Shown here in pieces: positions 48,442 through 58,659 of a stretch of 64,000 nt of DNA; the stretch's first letter is position 1; each line of letters begins with the position of its first letter. This DNA is from Caulobacter sp. Root343 (lineage in GTDB: Bacteria; Pseudomonadota; Alphaproteobacteria; Caulobacterales; Caulobacteraceae), in assembly GCF_001425745.1 (NCBI RefSeq), contig NZ_LMDF01000007.1:408972-472971 (forward strand). Direction: 5' to 3'. Made by a program: the position numbers and the translations under genes. The notes under the pieces were generated by a model. That model saw nothing but the letters and a program-made list of their open reading frames with translations, was not told the DNA's origin and did no database searches.

Positions 48442-49553
48442 TCCTTCTTCCGCACGACCTCTTCGATCCGCTCCTCGAAATCGCCGAGGTTGGCGAACAG
48501 GTTCTCGATCGCGAACACCAGGCCGAACACCCGCGCGGCGTCGTCAAACTCCAGGTCCCGGGTGACGCCCTTGGCGCGCAGGCCTTCGACGCAGACCTGG
48601 AACGCCTGATGGGCCTCAGCAAAGGCGATGCGATCGGGTCGCGGACCTTTGGTCAGAAGATCGGCCGTTCCTCGGAGGAAACGCGCGCTGGCCTCCAGCA
48701 TGTCGGCCGCCGCCGGCGCCAGGTCGGCGGCGGGCAGGGGCTCGTGCAGCGTGCGTCCGACCATCACCGTGTCGTTGCGCAGCCGCCAGAGCGTCCGAGG
48801 CAGGGCCTCAGAGACAGAGCGGTCGCTGAGCTTGCTGGCGCTCTCGCGATCGGCCTCGGTCACCGCGGTTTGCAGCTTGGCCAGCGCGGCGCGCAGATCG
48901 TCCTGAGCCTTGAGGTAATCGGTCGGGCCGGGCGTTCCCCGCAGGGTCAGAACGTGACTGTCGAGAATATGGGCCTGCAGGCCGGCGATCTTCTGGACGC
49001 TCGAGACCACGGAAGTGTGAGCGCGGGCCGGGAAGATCAGCAGGGTGGCGGCGACCCCGACGAGGCTGCCGACCGTGATCTCCGCCACCCGCCAGGCAGC
49101 GGCAAGTAGCGGATCCATGTGCGTCGTCGTGCCTATCAGCATGATCACGGCGGTGACGGGGGCGACCTTCAGCGCCGGACGGACCGAGACCACGAACGCC
49201 AGCAGCGCGACGGTCACGCAGAGGATCAACCCTCCAAACTGCGGCCAGCGCGCGTGGAAATAGGCCGCCGCCGCGCCGGCCAGCGCGCCGACCACCGTAC
49301 CCATGAACCGCTCGACCGAGGCCGTGATGGTCGCGCCCAGGCTGGACTGCACCACGATAACGGCGGTGAAGACGGCCCAATAGCCCTGTGGCAGGCGCAG
49401 CAAGGTCGCCAGGGCGAAGGCGGCGCCGACGGCGGCGGAGACACGGATCGCGTGGCGGATCTCGGTCTTGCGCGCGGCGGCGGCCTTCAGCGCCCTTTGC
49501 GAGAGATTGACGCCCGCGAAGCGTCTCCAGTCGCTGGGCGCGGTCTCGGGCAC
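48438..49553 (-). CDS. FUSC family inner-membrane protein
   Basis: 371 residues, related to fusaric-acid-resistance/aromatic acid exporters. The N-terminal half contains six or so membrane helices (GAAFALATLLRLPQGYWAVF, VVQSSLGATITASVERFMGT, VIMLIGTTTH) and the C-terminal half is a soluble helical region. It overlaps the START-domain gene at its 3' end by 4 bases and its start overlaps the PncC stop by one base. Substrate unknown. Confidence 0.82.
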   Translation of the reverse strand: MPETAPSDWRRFAGVNLSQRALKAAAARKTEIRHAIRVSAAVGAAFALATLLRLPQGYWAVFTAVIVVQSSLGATITASVERFMGTVVGALAGAAAAYFHARWPQFGGLILCVTVALLAFVVSVRPALKVAPVTAVIMLIGTTTHMDPLLAAAWRVAEITVGSLVGVAATLLIFPARAHTSVVSSVQKIAGLQAHILDSHVLTLRGTPGPTDYLKAQDDLRAALAKLQTAVTEADRESASKLSDRSVSEALPRTLWRLRNDTVMVGRTLHEPLPAADLAPAAADMLEASARFLRGTADLLTKGPRPDRIAFAEAHQAFQVCVEGLRAKGVTRDLEFDDAARVFGLVFAIENLFANLGDFEERIEEVVRKKD

Positions 49554-50044
49554 TAGGCCACTGCCTCGCGGAGCATTTCGAGAGCCGTTCGCACCGCCGC
49601 CAGCTGCACCGCTTCGCGAGTCTCACCCTCGAACCGTTCGTGCCGGTGCACGACCGAGCGATTGGCGCGGGCGACGGCGAAATGGACCGTGCCCACCGGT
49701 TTCATCGGCGTGCCGCCGCCAGGGCCGGCGATGCCCGTGATGGCGACCGCGACATGGCCGTTGCTTTCGCGCAGCGCGCCCTCGGCCATCATTCGCGCGA
49801 CCGGCTCGGAGACCGCGCCATGGTCGGCGATCAGGTCTCCCGGCACGCCCAGCATCTCGGACTTGGCGCGGTTGGTGTACGTGACGAAGCCGCGCTCGAA
49901 CACGTCGGAAGCGCCGGAGATCGAGCAGATCGCTCCGGCCACGAGCCCTCCGGTGCAGCTCTCGGCGGCCACGAGGCGCAGCGACTTGCCGCGCGCTTCG
50001 TCGATCAGCAGTCGGGCCAGGGTCTGGATGTCCAGCGGGAACAT
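49553..50044 (-). CDS. pncC: CinA C-terminal domain protein (NMN amidohydrolase PncC-like)
   Basis: 163 residues corresponding to the CinA C-terminal domain, which hydrolyses nicotinamide mononucleotide to nicotinate mononucleotide. The signature is LVAAESCTGGLVAGAI near residue 22 with FERGFVTYTNRAKSEMLGV, and AVAITGIAGPGGGTPMKPVG. The COG1058 (MoCF) half of full-length CinA is absent. It lies between ispDF and the FUSC gene, on the same strand. Confidence 0.92.
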   Translation of the reverse strand: MFPLDIQTLARLLIDEARGKSLRLVAAESCTGGLVAGAICSISGASDVFERGFVTYTNRAKSEMLGVPGDLIADHGAVSEPVARMMAEGALRESNGHVAVAITGIAGPGGGTPMKPVGTVHFAVARANRSVVHRHERFEGETREAVQLAAVRTALEMLREAVA

Positions 50045-50081
50045 GCGGCTCTCCGGATTCGCGGGCCTCAGCTTAGCTCGT

Positions 50082-51230
50082 TCAGGCCGGGGTCTCGACC
50101 GCCACGACGGCCGAGGCGGCCAGGCCTTCGCCGCGGCCGGTGAAGCCCATCTTCTCGGTGGTCGTGGCCTTGACGCTGACCCGGTCGACGGGAAGTCCGA
50201 GGATCTCGGCCAGTCGCTCGCGCATGGCCTGGCGGTGCGGTTTGATCTTCGGGCGCTCGCAGATCAGGGTCACGTCGACATTGATGATCGCCCCGCCCTT
50301 GGCCGCCACCAGTTCGGCGGCGTGCTTGAGGAACTGGTCCGAAGCGGCGCCCTTCCACTTCGGATCGGTCGGCGGGAAGTGGTCGCCGATGTCGCCTTCG
50401 CCGATCGCGCCCAGGATAGCGTCGGTCAAGGCGTGCAGGCCGGCGTCTGCGTCGGAATGGCCGATCAAAGTCTCGTCGTGCTTGATCGCGACGCCGCACA
50501 GCCAGACTTCCTCGCCCGGACCCCAGCGGTGGGCGTCGAAGCCCTGGCCGACTCGAGTGATGCGCGCGGCGCCGGCGAGCCGTTCGGCCATGGCGAAGTC
50601 CTCGGGATAGGTGAGTTTCATCAATAGCGGATCGCCCGGCGCGATCGCCACGCGGCCGCCAGCGGCTTCGACGACCTGGACGTCGTCGGTTGGTTCGCCG
50701 CCAGACCAGCGGGCATGGGCGTCGATCAGGGTCTTACGTTGTGCGGCTTGCGGTGTCTGAGCGCGCCAAAGGTGCTCGCGGGACATCGTCAGCAGATCGG
50801 CGCCCGGCTTGGCGCGCTTGAGCGTATCGGCGACGGGGAGTGCGGGCAGGGCGGCGTCAGCCGACTCAAGCGCCCTCAAGACGCCCTGGATTGTCGCGCC
50901 GCTGAGAAAGGGGCGGGCGGCGTCATGGATCAGCACCGGCTCATTCTCAGGACGATGCGCCAGGGCCGCGAGGCCCGACTGGACAGACAATGCCCGCGTC
51001 GCGCCGCCGCGCGCCGCGCGCCAACCGGAAAGGCCCGCCAGCACCTCGGTCAGCGCCTTTTCCCCATCTTCGGTCGTTACGATGACGATGTCCGCCGCGT
51101 CGGCCGCCAGGAAAGCCTCGACGGACCAACGAAGAACCGCTTTACCCGCCACGGGCCGCCACTGCTTGGCCTGGCCGGGTCCGGCGCGGGTTCCCGAGCC
51201 GGCGGCGACGATCACGGCGGAAAAGGTCAT
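50082..51230 (-). CDS. ispDF: Bifunctional IspD/IspF (methylerythritol phosphate pathway)
   Basis: 382 residues. The N-terminal IspD part (1-225) transfers CMP to methylerythritol 4-phosphate: IVAAGSGTRAGPGQAKQW at the start, and VLIHDAARPF. The C-terminal IspF part (about 226-382) forms the cyclic diphosphate: RVGQGFDAHRWG, HSDADAGLHALTDAILG and DHFPPTDPKWKGA supply the metal-binding Asp and His residues. The fused form is typical of alphaproteobacteria. Confidence 0.97.
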   Translation of the reverse strand: MTFSAVIVAAGSGTRAGPGQAKQWRPVAGKAVLRWSVEAFLAADAADIVIVTTEDGEKALTEVLAGLSGWRAARGGATRALSVQSGLAALAHRPENEPVLIHDAARPFLSGATIQGVLRALESADAALPALPVADTLKRAKPGADLLTMSREHLWRAQTPQAAQRKTLIDAHARWSGGEPTDDVQVVEAAGGRVAIAPGDPLLMKLTYPEDFAMAERLAGAARITRVGQGFDAHRWGPGEEVWLCGVAIKHDETLIGHSDADAGLHALTDAILGAIGEGDIGDHFPPTDPKWKGAASDQFLKHAAELVAAKGGAIINVDVTLICERPKIKPHRQAMRERLAEILGLPVDRVSVKATTTEKMGFTGRGEGLAASAVVAVETPA

Positions 51231-51266
51231 GGCGGCTGTTTAGTCCGGTGGCCGCGCTTGTCCATA

Positions 51267-51288
51267 GCCCGTCCCGACCGGGACGGGC
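51267..51288. other. Hairpin in the ispDF-dusB divergent region
   Basis: 9-bp perfect stem, GCCCGTCCC with GGGACGGGC, around GACC, 37 bases upstream of ispDF and 120 bases upstream of dusB. No T tract. Possible operator or leader structure. Confidence 0.4.
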
Positions 51289-51407
51289 GGTCTCTTTGGT
51301 TCAGGGCCTTCTCATCCGATCGAGACGATCGGGAAGGCCTCTGGCGATCCGGGCTTTACTGCGCCGCACAATGTGCCTAAAAAGATGGCTACGGGGATGA
51401 TCACAAA

Positions 51408-52415
51408 ATGAGCAACAAGCTCGAAGTCGGCGGGGTCGAAATCCCCGGTCGGGTGTGGATCGCACCCATGACCGGGATCTCGGACCTGCCCTTCAGGGAA
51501 ACGGCCACGGCGCTCGGCGCGCCTTATGTGGCGACGGAAATGGTAGCCAGCGCGGAGTTCGCGCGGGGGCGGCCCGACGTGGTGCGCCGCGCGGCGGTCG
51601 GCGAGGGCCTGCCCCTGACGGTCATCCAGCTGGTCGGTCGCGACATCGCGTTCATGGCCCAGGGCGCTCGCATGGCGCAGGACGCCGGGGCCGAGATCAT
51701 CGATCTGAACTTCGGCTGTCCCGCCAAAGAGGTGGCCGCCGGCGCCGCCTGCGGCTCGGCGCTAATGCGCGAGCCGGATCTGGCGGAGGCCCTGGTCGCC
51801 GCCGCTGTCGAGGCCGTTGACGTGCCAGTGACCGTCAAAATGCGTCTGGGCTGGGACACGGACAGCCTCAACGCGCCCGAGATCGCCGCCCGCGCCGAGG
51901 CCGTCGGGGCCAAGGCGATCACGGTGCACGGCCGCACGCGCAACCAATTCTACAAGGGCGTCGCCGACTGGACCGCCGTCGCGGCGGTGAAGAGGGCGGT
52001 TTCGGTGCCGGTTCTCGTCAATGGCGACATCGTTGATGGGGACAGCGCTCGCAGGGCGCTGGAGCAGTCGGGCGCCGACGGCGTGATGATCGGCCGAGGC
52101 GTCTATGGTCGCCCCTGGATCGCCGGCGCGATCGAGGCCGCGCTCGACGGTCGTGGCTTCGTCGAGCCGGACGCCGAGGAGCGCCTGGCCATCGCGCTCA
52201 CCCATTTCCGGCGCAGCCTTGATTTCTATGGCGAGCGCCTGGGCCTGAAGATGTTCCGCAAGCACCTGGCCTCGTACATCGAGGCCGCGCCCTGGCCGGA
52301 TACCGCAGAAGAACGACGTGCAGCCCGCGCTGCCCTGTGCCGCCTTGAAGATCCCGCCGCCGTGGAGGCCGCCTTGCGCGACCTGTGGCTAGTGGGCGGG
52401 AGATTAGCCGCATGA
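51408..52415 (+). CDS. dusB: tRNA-dihydrouridine synthase DusB
   Basis: FMN/NADPH enzyme reducing uridines in the tRNA D-loop, also known as NifR3 from its position upstream of ntrB in Rhodobacter and relatives. It has 335 residues: VWIAPMTGISDLPFRET at the start, IDLNFGCPAKEVAAGAACG with the catalytic cysteine near residue 113, TVHGRTRNQFYKGVADW, and a helical C-terminus with FRKHLASYIE. The stop overlaps the ntrB ATG. Confidence 0.95.
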   Translation: MSNKLEVGGVEIPGRVWIAPMTGISDLPFRETATALGAPYVATEMVASAEFARGRPDVVRRAAVGEGLPLTVIQLVGRDIAFMAQGARMAQDAGAEIIDLNFGCPAKEVAAGAACGSALMREPDLAEALVAAAVEAVDVPVTVKMRLGWDTDSLNAPEIAARAEAVGAKAITVHGRTRNQFYKGVADWTAVAAVKRAVSVPVLVNGDIVDGDSARRALEQSGADGVMIGRGVYGRPWIAGAIEAALDGRGFVEPDAEERLAIALTHFRRSLDFYGERLGLKMFRKHLASYIEAAPWPDTAEERRAARAALCRLEDPAAVEAALRDLWLVGGRLAA

Positions 52416-53542
52416 CCGACCGTGCCCGCGTCCTGGGCGGCGTCGCCCCCGAGGCCCTGAAAGCCGCCGCCTTCGATCTCAGCCCCGAGCCGGCCCTGGT
52501 GGTCGATCGCGACGGCGGGCTGGTCGCGGTCAACGAAGCCGCCGAGGCGCTGTTCGGCCACGGCCTCTCTCTATTGGCGCGCGGGCGGTTCCGGGCGGCC
52601 CTACCGCCGGGCTCGGTGCTCGTGGCGCTGCTGGATCGGGCGATCTTCGAAGGCGCTCTGGTCCGTGAGCATGGCGTCGAGGTCAATCTGTTCGGCCAGC
52701 CGCCGTTCGAAGCCGACGGCGCCGCCGCGCCGCTTGGCGACGGGTCGGTGCTGCTGACCCTGCATGTGAAGGGCGTCCTGGGCGTCGACAAGGCCGCGGA
52801 CGCTGCGGGCCTGCGCTCGGTCGTGGGCCTTGGCAAGATGCTGGCCCACGAGATCAAGAACCCGTTGGCCGGCATCCGGGGCGCGGCCCAGCTGCTGAAG
52901 ACCGGCGCCAGCGCCGTGGACCAGCCGCTGGCTCAGCTGATCGTCGACGAGACCGATCGCATCCGCCGCCTGGTCGATCGCATGGAGGCCTTCTCCGACG
53001 AGGTCCCGACCCCGCGCGAACCGGTCAACATCCACCAAGTGCTGGACCGCGTGCGGGCCCTGACCGCCAACGGCGTCGCCGACGGGTTGCAGATGAAGGA
53101 AAGTTACGACCCCTCGCTGCCGCAGGTCTGGGGCGACGAGGATCACCTGATCCAGATCTTCCTGAACCTGACCAAGAACGCCGCCGAGGCCGCCCATATG
53201 CGGGGCGACGATCGCGGCCAGATCGCGATCCATACCGCCTGGCGTCCCGGCGTGCGGGTGCGCGGCGCCGATGGCAAGACCGCCAGCGGTGCGCCGATCG
53301 AAGTCAAGGTGATCGACAACGGCCCCGGCGTACCGGCCAGCCTGCGCGACCACCTGTTCCAGCCGTTCGTCACCACCAAGGCCAACGGCACCGGCCTGGG
53401 CTTGGCCCTGGTCACCAAACTCGTCACCGCCCACGGCGGTCTGATCGACTTCGAATCCGAGCCGGGCCGCACCGTGTTCCGCGTGCTGTTGCCCGTCGCC
53501 CCCCAGAACGGGGCCCCCGAAACCGTTTCCGGAGACGCCTGA
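52412..53542 (+). CDS. ntrB: Nitrogen-regulation sensor kinase NtrB
   Basis: Cytosolic histidine kinase/phosphatase for NtrC. It has 376 residues. A PAS domain occupies about 20-120 ([20 protein letters not shown]). The H-box is [20 protein letters not shown] with the phosphorylated histidine near residue 147. The ATPase has [13 protein letters not shown] (N box), [18 protein letters not shown] (G1) and GTGLGLALV (G2). Start MTDRARV overlaps the dusB stop, so the two are translationally coupled. No membrane segments. Confidence 0.95.
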   Translation: MTDRARVLGGVAPEALKAAAFDLSPEPALVVDRDGGLVAVNEAAEALFGHGLSLLARGRFRAALPPGSVLVALLDRAIFEGALVREHGVEVNLFGQPPFEADGAAAPLGDGSVLLTLHVKGVLGVDKAADAAGLRSVVGLGKMLAHEIKNPLAGIRGAAQLLKTGASAVDQPLAQLIVDETDRIRRLVDRMEAFSDEVPTPREPVNIHQVLDRVRALTANGVADGLQMKESYDPSLPQVWGDEDHLIQIFLNLTKNAAEAAHMRGDDRGQIAIHTAWRPGVRVRGADGKTASGAPIEVKVIDNGPGVPASLRDHLFQPFVTTKANGTGLGLALVTKLVTAHGGLIDFESEPGRTVFRVLLPVAPQNGAPETVSGDA

Positions 53543-53544
53543 GC

Positions 53545-54966
53545 ATGAACGCCGCGAGCAAGAAGATCCTGATCGCCGACGACGACAGCTCGGTGCGCCT
53601 GGTGCTGAGCCAGGCGTTCACGCGCCTGGGCTATCAGGTGCGCGCCACGGGTAACGCCACCACCTTGCTGAAATGGGTCACGGACGGCGAGGGCGACCTG
53701 GTCGTCACCGACGTTATGATGCCCGACGAGAACGTGTTCGACGTGCTGCCGCGCATCCGCAAGGAACGGCCCAAGCTGCCGATCATCGTGATGAGCGCGC
53801 AGAACACCCTGCTGACGGCGGTCAACGCCGCCGACGCGGGGGCATTCGAATATGTCTCCAAGCCGTTCGACCTCGACGATGTCACCGCGGCCGCCCGTCG
53901 AGCCTTGTCGCGTCCGGCGGACGCCGAGGCCTCCAAGGCCCAAGCCCGCGCCATGCGTGACGAGCGCTTGCCGTTGATCGGCCGCTCGGCGCCGATGCAA
54001 GAGGTCTATCGGACCATCGCCCGCTTGGTCGGAGCCGACCTGACGGTCCTGATCCTTGGCGAAAGCGGCACCGGCAAGGAGCTGGTCGCCCGCGCCCTGC
54101 ACGAATTGGGACGTCGTCGCGACGGCAAGTTCGTGGTCCTGAACCTGGCCGCCGTCCCGCGCGAGCGGGTCGAGGTCGAACTGTTCGGGCGGGGAGACGG
54201 CGACAACGGCCGCCTGGTCGAGGCCGATGGCGGCACCCTGTTCCTGGACGAGATCGGCGACATGCCGCTGGACGCTCAGACCCGTCTCCTGCGCGTGATC
54301 GATGGCACCGAGCCAGTGATCAACCCCAAGACCGGTCGTCGGCCGAACGTCCGGATCATCGCCGCCACCAATCGCGACCTTCGGGGTCTGATCCAACAAG
54401 GCCTGTTCCGCGAGGACCTGTTCTTCCGCCTGAACGTCGCGCCCGTGCGCCTGCCGCCGCTGCGCGATCGGGTCGAGGACATTCCAGACCTGGCCCGCAC
54501 CTTCCTGCTCCGCGCCGCGCGCGAGGGCCTGCCCGCCAAGACCATCGACCAGAGCGCGCTCGATCGCCTGAAGACCCATCCGTGGCCCGGCAATGTCCGC
54601 GAGCTCGAGAACCTGATGCGCCGGATGTGCGCCCTCTATGCCGAGGAACTGATCACCGCCCGCATCGTCGACCGCGAGCTGCAGGACCATACGCCGGCCG
54701 TGCGTTCGGAAGAGGGGCCGCTGACCCTCTCGACCCTGGTCGAGCGCCACCTGGCCTCGCACTTCGCCGACCAGCCCGACGGCGTACCGCCGCCCGGACT
54801 CTATGATCGCATCCTCGAGGAAGTGGAGCGGCCGCTGATCCAGTTGACCCTGTCGGCGACGCGCGGCAACCAGGTCCGGGCCGCCGAGATCCTCGGCCTC
54901 AACCGAAACACCTTGCGCAAGAAGATACAGGATCTGGGCGTGGAGATGACGCGGGGCCGTCGCTAG
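53545..54966 (+). CDS. ntrC: NtrC response regulator lacking the GAFTGA motif
   Basis: 473 residues: receiver domain with the phosphorylated aspartate in [12 protein letters not shown] near residue 55, AAA+ domain with Walker [17 protein letters not shown], Walker [14 protein letters not shown] and arginine-finger [14 protein letters not shown], and a C-terminal FIS-type helix-turn-helix [19 protein letters not shown]. Between ELFGR and the Walker B region the expected GAFTGA loop is replaced by [12 protein letters not shown], so contact with sigma54 is unlikely. A Caulobacter NtrC without GAFTGA has been described. Confidence 0.94.
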   Translation: MNAASKKILIADDDSSVRLVLSQAFTRLGYQVRATGNATTLLKWVTDGEGDLVVTDVMMPDENVFDVLPRIRKERPKLPIIVMSAQNTLLTAVNAADAGAFEYVSKPFDLDDVTAAARRALSRPADAEASKAQARAMRDERLPLIGRSAPMQEVYRTIARLVGADLTVLILGESGTGKELVARALHELGRRRDGKFVVLNLAAVPRERVEVELFGRGDGDNGRLVEADGGTLFLDEIGDMPLDAQTRLLRVIDGTEPVINPKTGRRPNVRIIAATNRDLRGLIQQGLFREDLFFRLNVAPVRLPPLRDRVEDIPDLARTFLLRAAREGLPAKTIDQSALDRLKTHPWPGNVRELENLMRRMCALYAEELITARIVDRELQDHTPAVRSEEGPLTLSTLVERHLASHFADQPDGVPPPGLYDRILEEVERPLIQLTLSATRGNQVRAAEILGLNRNTLRKKIQDLGVEMTRGRR

Positions 54967-55030
54967 CTGCTGAAGCTTTCACGGCACATAACTGTTGAAT
55001 TTAGGACACACGCTCCTAAACTCCGCGACG

Positions 55031-57274
55031 ATGTCTTCAGTGGCTTACGCGACGGGATCGGAAGACCCGCCGACCCGGTTCAGCCGGGCCTGGTGGCGGG
55101 AGCTCCTGCGGTCGCGCTATCTGACCGGTGGCGGCTATGCCTTGGCGGTCGTCCTGACGGTCGCGGGCGTGGCGTTGGCGTCGTCGCCTCCGAGCACCGA
55201 TTCCATCAGTACCGCCAGCACCGTGATTCTGGTGGTGCTGGGCTTCAACCTGGTGCTGATCCTGGGTGTGGCGACCGTGGTCGGCCTGCGGCTCTACGAC
55301 CTGATCGACGCCCGGGCCAGCGACGCCGGCGCCCGCCTGCACCTGCGCTTCGTGAGCCTGTTCTCGGTGGCCGCCGTCGCCCCCGCGTTGATCGTGGCGC
55401 TCTTCTTCGGGGTGCTGGTCAATCGCGGCGTCGATGGCTGGTTCAGCCAGCGGGTCCAGACCGTGGTCGGCAACTCGGCCAAGGTCGCCAACTCGTACGT
55501 CGAGCAGCAGACCAAATATATCTCCGAACACATCGGACCGATGGCGGCGAACCTCAACGAAGCCGCGCCGGCGCTGGTCCATTCGCCGGTGGCGTTTGGC
55601 CATTTCCTGGGCGAGGAGACCAAGGCCAACGGCTTCGCCGCGGCTTACGTGCTGGATCGCGATGGCCGCATCCTGGCGCGCGCCGAGCTCAAGGACGCCC
55701 CGCCATTCCTGGCGCCGCCGCCGACCAGTTATGAGGCGACCGACAGCGGCGAGGTCACCGCCCAGCGCTTCGTCTCCGCCGATCTGTTCCGCGCGCTCTA
55801 TAAGTTGAAGGCCTTTCCTGACGCCTATCTCTATGTCGTTCGTCCGATCGAAAAGGGCATCCTGACCCACTTGATCGAAACCCAGAACGCCCTGGTCTCC
55901 TATCGCGACGCCGAGCGGAGCCGCGACCGCATCCAGGCGATCTTCGGTCTCAGCTATCTGGAAACGGCCCTGCTGGTGCTGGTGGCCGCCATCTGGGTGG
56001 GCATCGCCGCGGCCAACTCGATCGCGGGCCCGGTCGCGGGTTTGGTCGAGGCGGCCGGCCGGGTGTCCGGCGGCGATCTCGACGCCCGGGTCGAGGCCGA
56101 CACCGGCCCCGAGGAGATCCGCGCGCTCTCCAACGCCTTCAACATGATGACGAGCGAGCTGCAGTTGCAGCAAGCCGCGCTAAAGGCCGCCAGCCTCGAC
56201 GCGGAGAGCCGACGTCAGTTCATCGAGACCGTGCTGTCGGGCGTCAGCGCCGGCGTGGTCAGCCTGGACGAGCGTGGCAAGGTCTCCGCCGTCAACAGGC
56301 GCGCGGTGACCCTGCTGGGCCTGCCCGACGACGCCCTGGGCGTCGACCTGATCCAGCTCGCGCCCGAGTTCGCGACCGTGATGGAGGCGCTGCAGGAAAG
56401 CCGCCCCGACACCGACGTCGAGGTCGACATCATGCGCGAAGGCGAGACCCGCCGCCTGCGGGTGCGCGCGGCCGGTCACGTGGCTCAGGGCCTCGTGTTG
56501 ACCTTCGACGACATCACCCGACTGGTGGCCGCTCAGCGCAACGCCGCCTGGAAGGATGTCGCGCGCCGGATCGCGCATGAGATCAAGAACCCGCTCACGC
56601 CGATCCAGCTGTCGGCCGAACGCCTGCGCCGCAAATATCGCAAGGAGATCGCCAGCGATCTGGAGACCTTCGATCGCTGCACCGAGACGATCATCCGCCA
56701 AGTCGGCGACATCGGCCGGATGGTCGACGAGTTCTCGGCCTTCGCCCGCATGCCCGCACCGCGCTTCGAACCGGCCAACCTGACCGAAATGCTGCGCCAG
56801 GCGGTCTTCGCCCAGCGCTTCCAGGACGCCGAGATCGAGGTGAAGCTGGAAGAGCCAGGCGGTGAGGATGTCTGGGTGACCAGCGACGAACGGATGATCG
56901 GTCAAGTCCTGACCAATATCCTGAAGAATGCCGGCGAGGCCGTTGGCTCGCGACGCTTGGCCGAGCCTGGGCTGCGCGGCCGGGTTACCGCGACCTTGGT
57001 CTCGGACGCCGACGATCTGTGTGTAACGGTCGAGGACAATGGCGTGGGTCTGCCCGCCAAGGACCGCGACCGTCTGACCGAACCCTATGTGACCACCCGC
57101 GAGAAGGGGACAGGCCTAGGCCTGGCCATCGTCAAGCGGATCATGGAGGACCATGGCGGCAGCCTGGTTCTCACCGACGCGCGCGCGCTCCCCGGAGCCC
57201 GCGTGATCCTGAAGTTTCCGACGACAGCGCGCCTGGCCGTCGCGGCCCAGAGTGGCGTTGAGGAGATGATATGA
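55031..57274 (+). CDS. ntrY: Membrane sensor kinase NtrY
   Basis: About 747 residues. Three membrane helices lie in the first 140 residues, a periplasmic/sensor part follows to about residue 310, then a fourth helix (LLVLVAAIWVGIAAANSIAG), HAMP (GPVAGLVEAAGRVSGGDLDA), a PAS domain with VLSGVSAGVVSLDERGKVSA, and the H-box [20 protein letters not shown] near residue 515. ATPase boxes are ILKNAGEAVGS and GTGLGLAIV. I chose ATG 55031; a TTG 36 bases upstream is possible. The C-terminus overlaps ntrX (ATGA). Confidence 0.93.
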   Translation: MSSVAYATGSEDPPTRFSRAWWRELLRSRYLTGGGYALAVVLTVAGVALASSPPSTDSISTASTVILVVLGFNLVLILGVATVVGLRLYDLIDARASDAGARLHLRFVSLFSVAAVAPALIVALFFGVLVNRGVDGWFSQRVQTVVGNSAKVANSYVEQQTKYISEHIGPMAANLNEAAPALVHSPVAFGHFLGEETKANGFAAAYVLDRDGRILARAELKDAPPFLAPPPTSYEATDSGEVTAQRFVSADLFRALYKLKAFPDAYLYVVRPIEKGILTHLIETQNALVSYRDAERSRDRIQAIFGLSYLETALLVLVAAIWVGIAAANSIAGPVAGLVEAAGRVSGGDLDARVEADTGPEEIRALSNAFNMMTSELQLQQAALKAASLDAESRRQFIETVLSGVSAGVVSLDERGKVSAVNRRAVTLLGLPDDALGVDLIQLAPEFATVMEALQESRPDTDVEVDIMREGETRRLRVRAAGHVAQGLVLTFDDITRLVAAQRNAAWKDVARRIAHEIKNPLTPIQLSAERLRRKYRKEIASDLETFDRCTETIIRQVGDIGRMVDEFSAFARMPAPRFEPANLTEMLRQAVFAQRFQDAEIEVKLEEPGGEDVWVTSDERMIGQVLTNILKNAGEAVGSRRLAEPGLRGRVTATLVSDADDLCVTVEDNGVGLPAKDRDRLTEPYVTTREKGTGLGLAIVKRIMEDHGGSLVLTDARALPGARVILKFPTTARLAVAAQSGVEEMI

Positions 57275-58659
57275 GCGCCGACGTTCTTGTTGTGGATGAC
57301 GAGGCCGACATCCGCGAGCTGGTGGCCGGAATCCTAGAAGATGAAGGCTACGCGGTCCGTACGGCCGCGGATTCCGATCAGGCCCTGGCCGCGATCCGCG
57401 CCCGCAAACCCGCCCTGCTGGTCCTGGACATCTGGATGCAGGGCGGCGGTATGGACGGCCTCGAACTGCTGGACATGGTCAAGGGTCTGGACGCCGATCT
57501 GCCGGTGATCATGATCTCCGGCCACGGCAACATCGAGACCGCCGTCAGCGCCATCAAACGCGGCGCTTACGAGTTCCTGGAAAAGCCGTTCAAGTCCGAC
57601 CGGCTGCTGATGGTGGTCGAGCGCGCGCTGGAAGCCGCCGGCCTGCGTCGTGAGAACCGCCGTTTGCGCACCCAGACCCTGGCGCCTGACGGCCTGATCG
57701 GCAAGTCGGCCCCGGCCCAGGCGTTGCGTCAGCTGATCCTGAAGGTCGCGCCGGCCAATAGTCGCGTCCTGGTCTCCGGTCCGCCCGGCGCGGGCAAGGA
57801 GTTGGTGGCGCGCCTGATCCACGGCGCCAGCGCCCGCTCTCGTCAGGAGTTCGTGGCGGTGAGCGCCGCAGGCATGGCGCCCGAGCGGCTGGACGTGGAG
57901 CTGTTCGGCGAGGAAGGCGAGGGCGGCCGCCCGCGCAAGATCGGTGTGTTCGAACGCGCCCACGGCGGCACCCTCTATCTCGACGAAGTGGCCGACATGC
58001 CGCGCGAGACCCAGGGCCGGATCCTGCGGGTGCTGGTCGAGCAGCGCTTCCGCCGTGTCGGAGGCGACAACGACGTCCAGGTCGACGTCCGCGTGATCTC
58101 GTCCAGCGCCCGCGACTTGCGTGACGAGATCGCCGCCGGCCGCTTCCGCGAGGACCTGTTCCATCGCCTGAACGTGGTGCCCGTGCGCGTGCCCGGCCTG
58201 GCCGAGCGCCGGGAGGACATTCCGGAGCTGATCAACTTCTTCATCGACCGCATCAGCGAGGCGACGGGGCTCCAGCGTCGCAAGCTGGGCGAAGACGCCT
58301 TGGCCACGCTGCAGGTTCAGACCTGGCCGGGCAATGTTCGGCAGTTGCGCAATAACGTTGAGCGGATGCTGATCCTGGCCTCGGGCGAGCCGGGCGACGT
58401 GATCACGGCCGAGATGCTGGCGGGCGCCGATCAGCCCAGCGCGGGCAACGCCGGCGCGATCGGCGCCGAGCGGATCATTGCCCTGCCGCTGCGCGAGGCC
58501 CGCGAACTGTTCGAGCGCGAATACCTGAACGCCCAGATCCTGCGGTTCGGCGGCAACATCTCGCGGACCGCCAACTTCATCGGCATGGAGCGCTCGGCGC
58601 TGCACCGCAAGCTGAAGTCGCTGGGCGTCGCCGGAGCCCGGGCGGAAGAGGAAGAATAG
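57271..58659 (+). CDS. ntrX: NtrX response regulator, also lacking GAFTGA
   Basis: 462 residues: receiver with LLVLDIWMQGGGMDGLELL (aspartate near 53), AAA+ domain with Walker A VSGPPGAGKELVARLI, Walker B GGTLYLDEVADMPRE and HRLNVVPVRVPGLAERREDI, and a FIS-type C-terminal helix-turn-helix ISRTANFIGMERSALHRKL. The Walker A has GPPGAG in place of the usual GESGTG. After ELFGEE there is GEGGRPRKIGVFERA, with no GAFTGA. It is likely a sigma54-independent regulator. Confidence 0.94.
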   Translation: MSADVLVVDDEADIRELVAGILEDEGYAVRTAADSDQALAAIRARKPALLVLDIWMQGGGMDGLELLDMVKGLDADLPVIMISGHGNIETAVSAIKRGAYEFLEKPFKSDRLLMVVERALEAAGLRRENRRLRTQTLAPDGLIGKSAPAQALRQLILKVAPANSRVLVSGPPGAGKELVARLIHGASARSRQEFVAVSAAGMAPERLDVELFGEEGEGGRPRKIGVFERAHGGTLYLDEVADMPRETQGRILRVLVEQRFRRVGGDNDVQVDVRVISSSARDLRDEIAAGRFREDLFHRLNVVPVRVPGLAERREDIPELINFFIDRISEATGLQRRKLGEDALATLQVQTWPGNVRQLRNNVERMLILASGEPGDVITAEMLAGADQPSAGNAGAIGAERIIALPLREARELFEREYLNAQILRFGGNISRTANFIGMERSALHRKLKSLGVAGARAEEEE

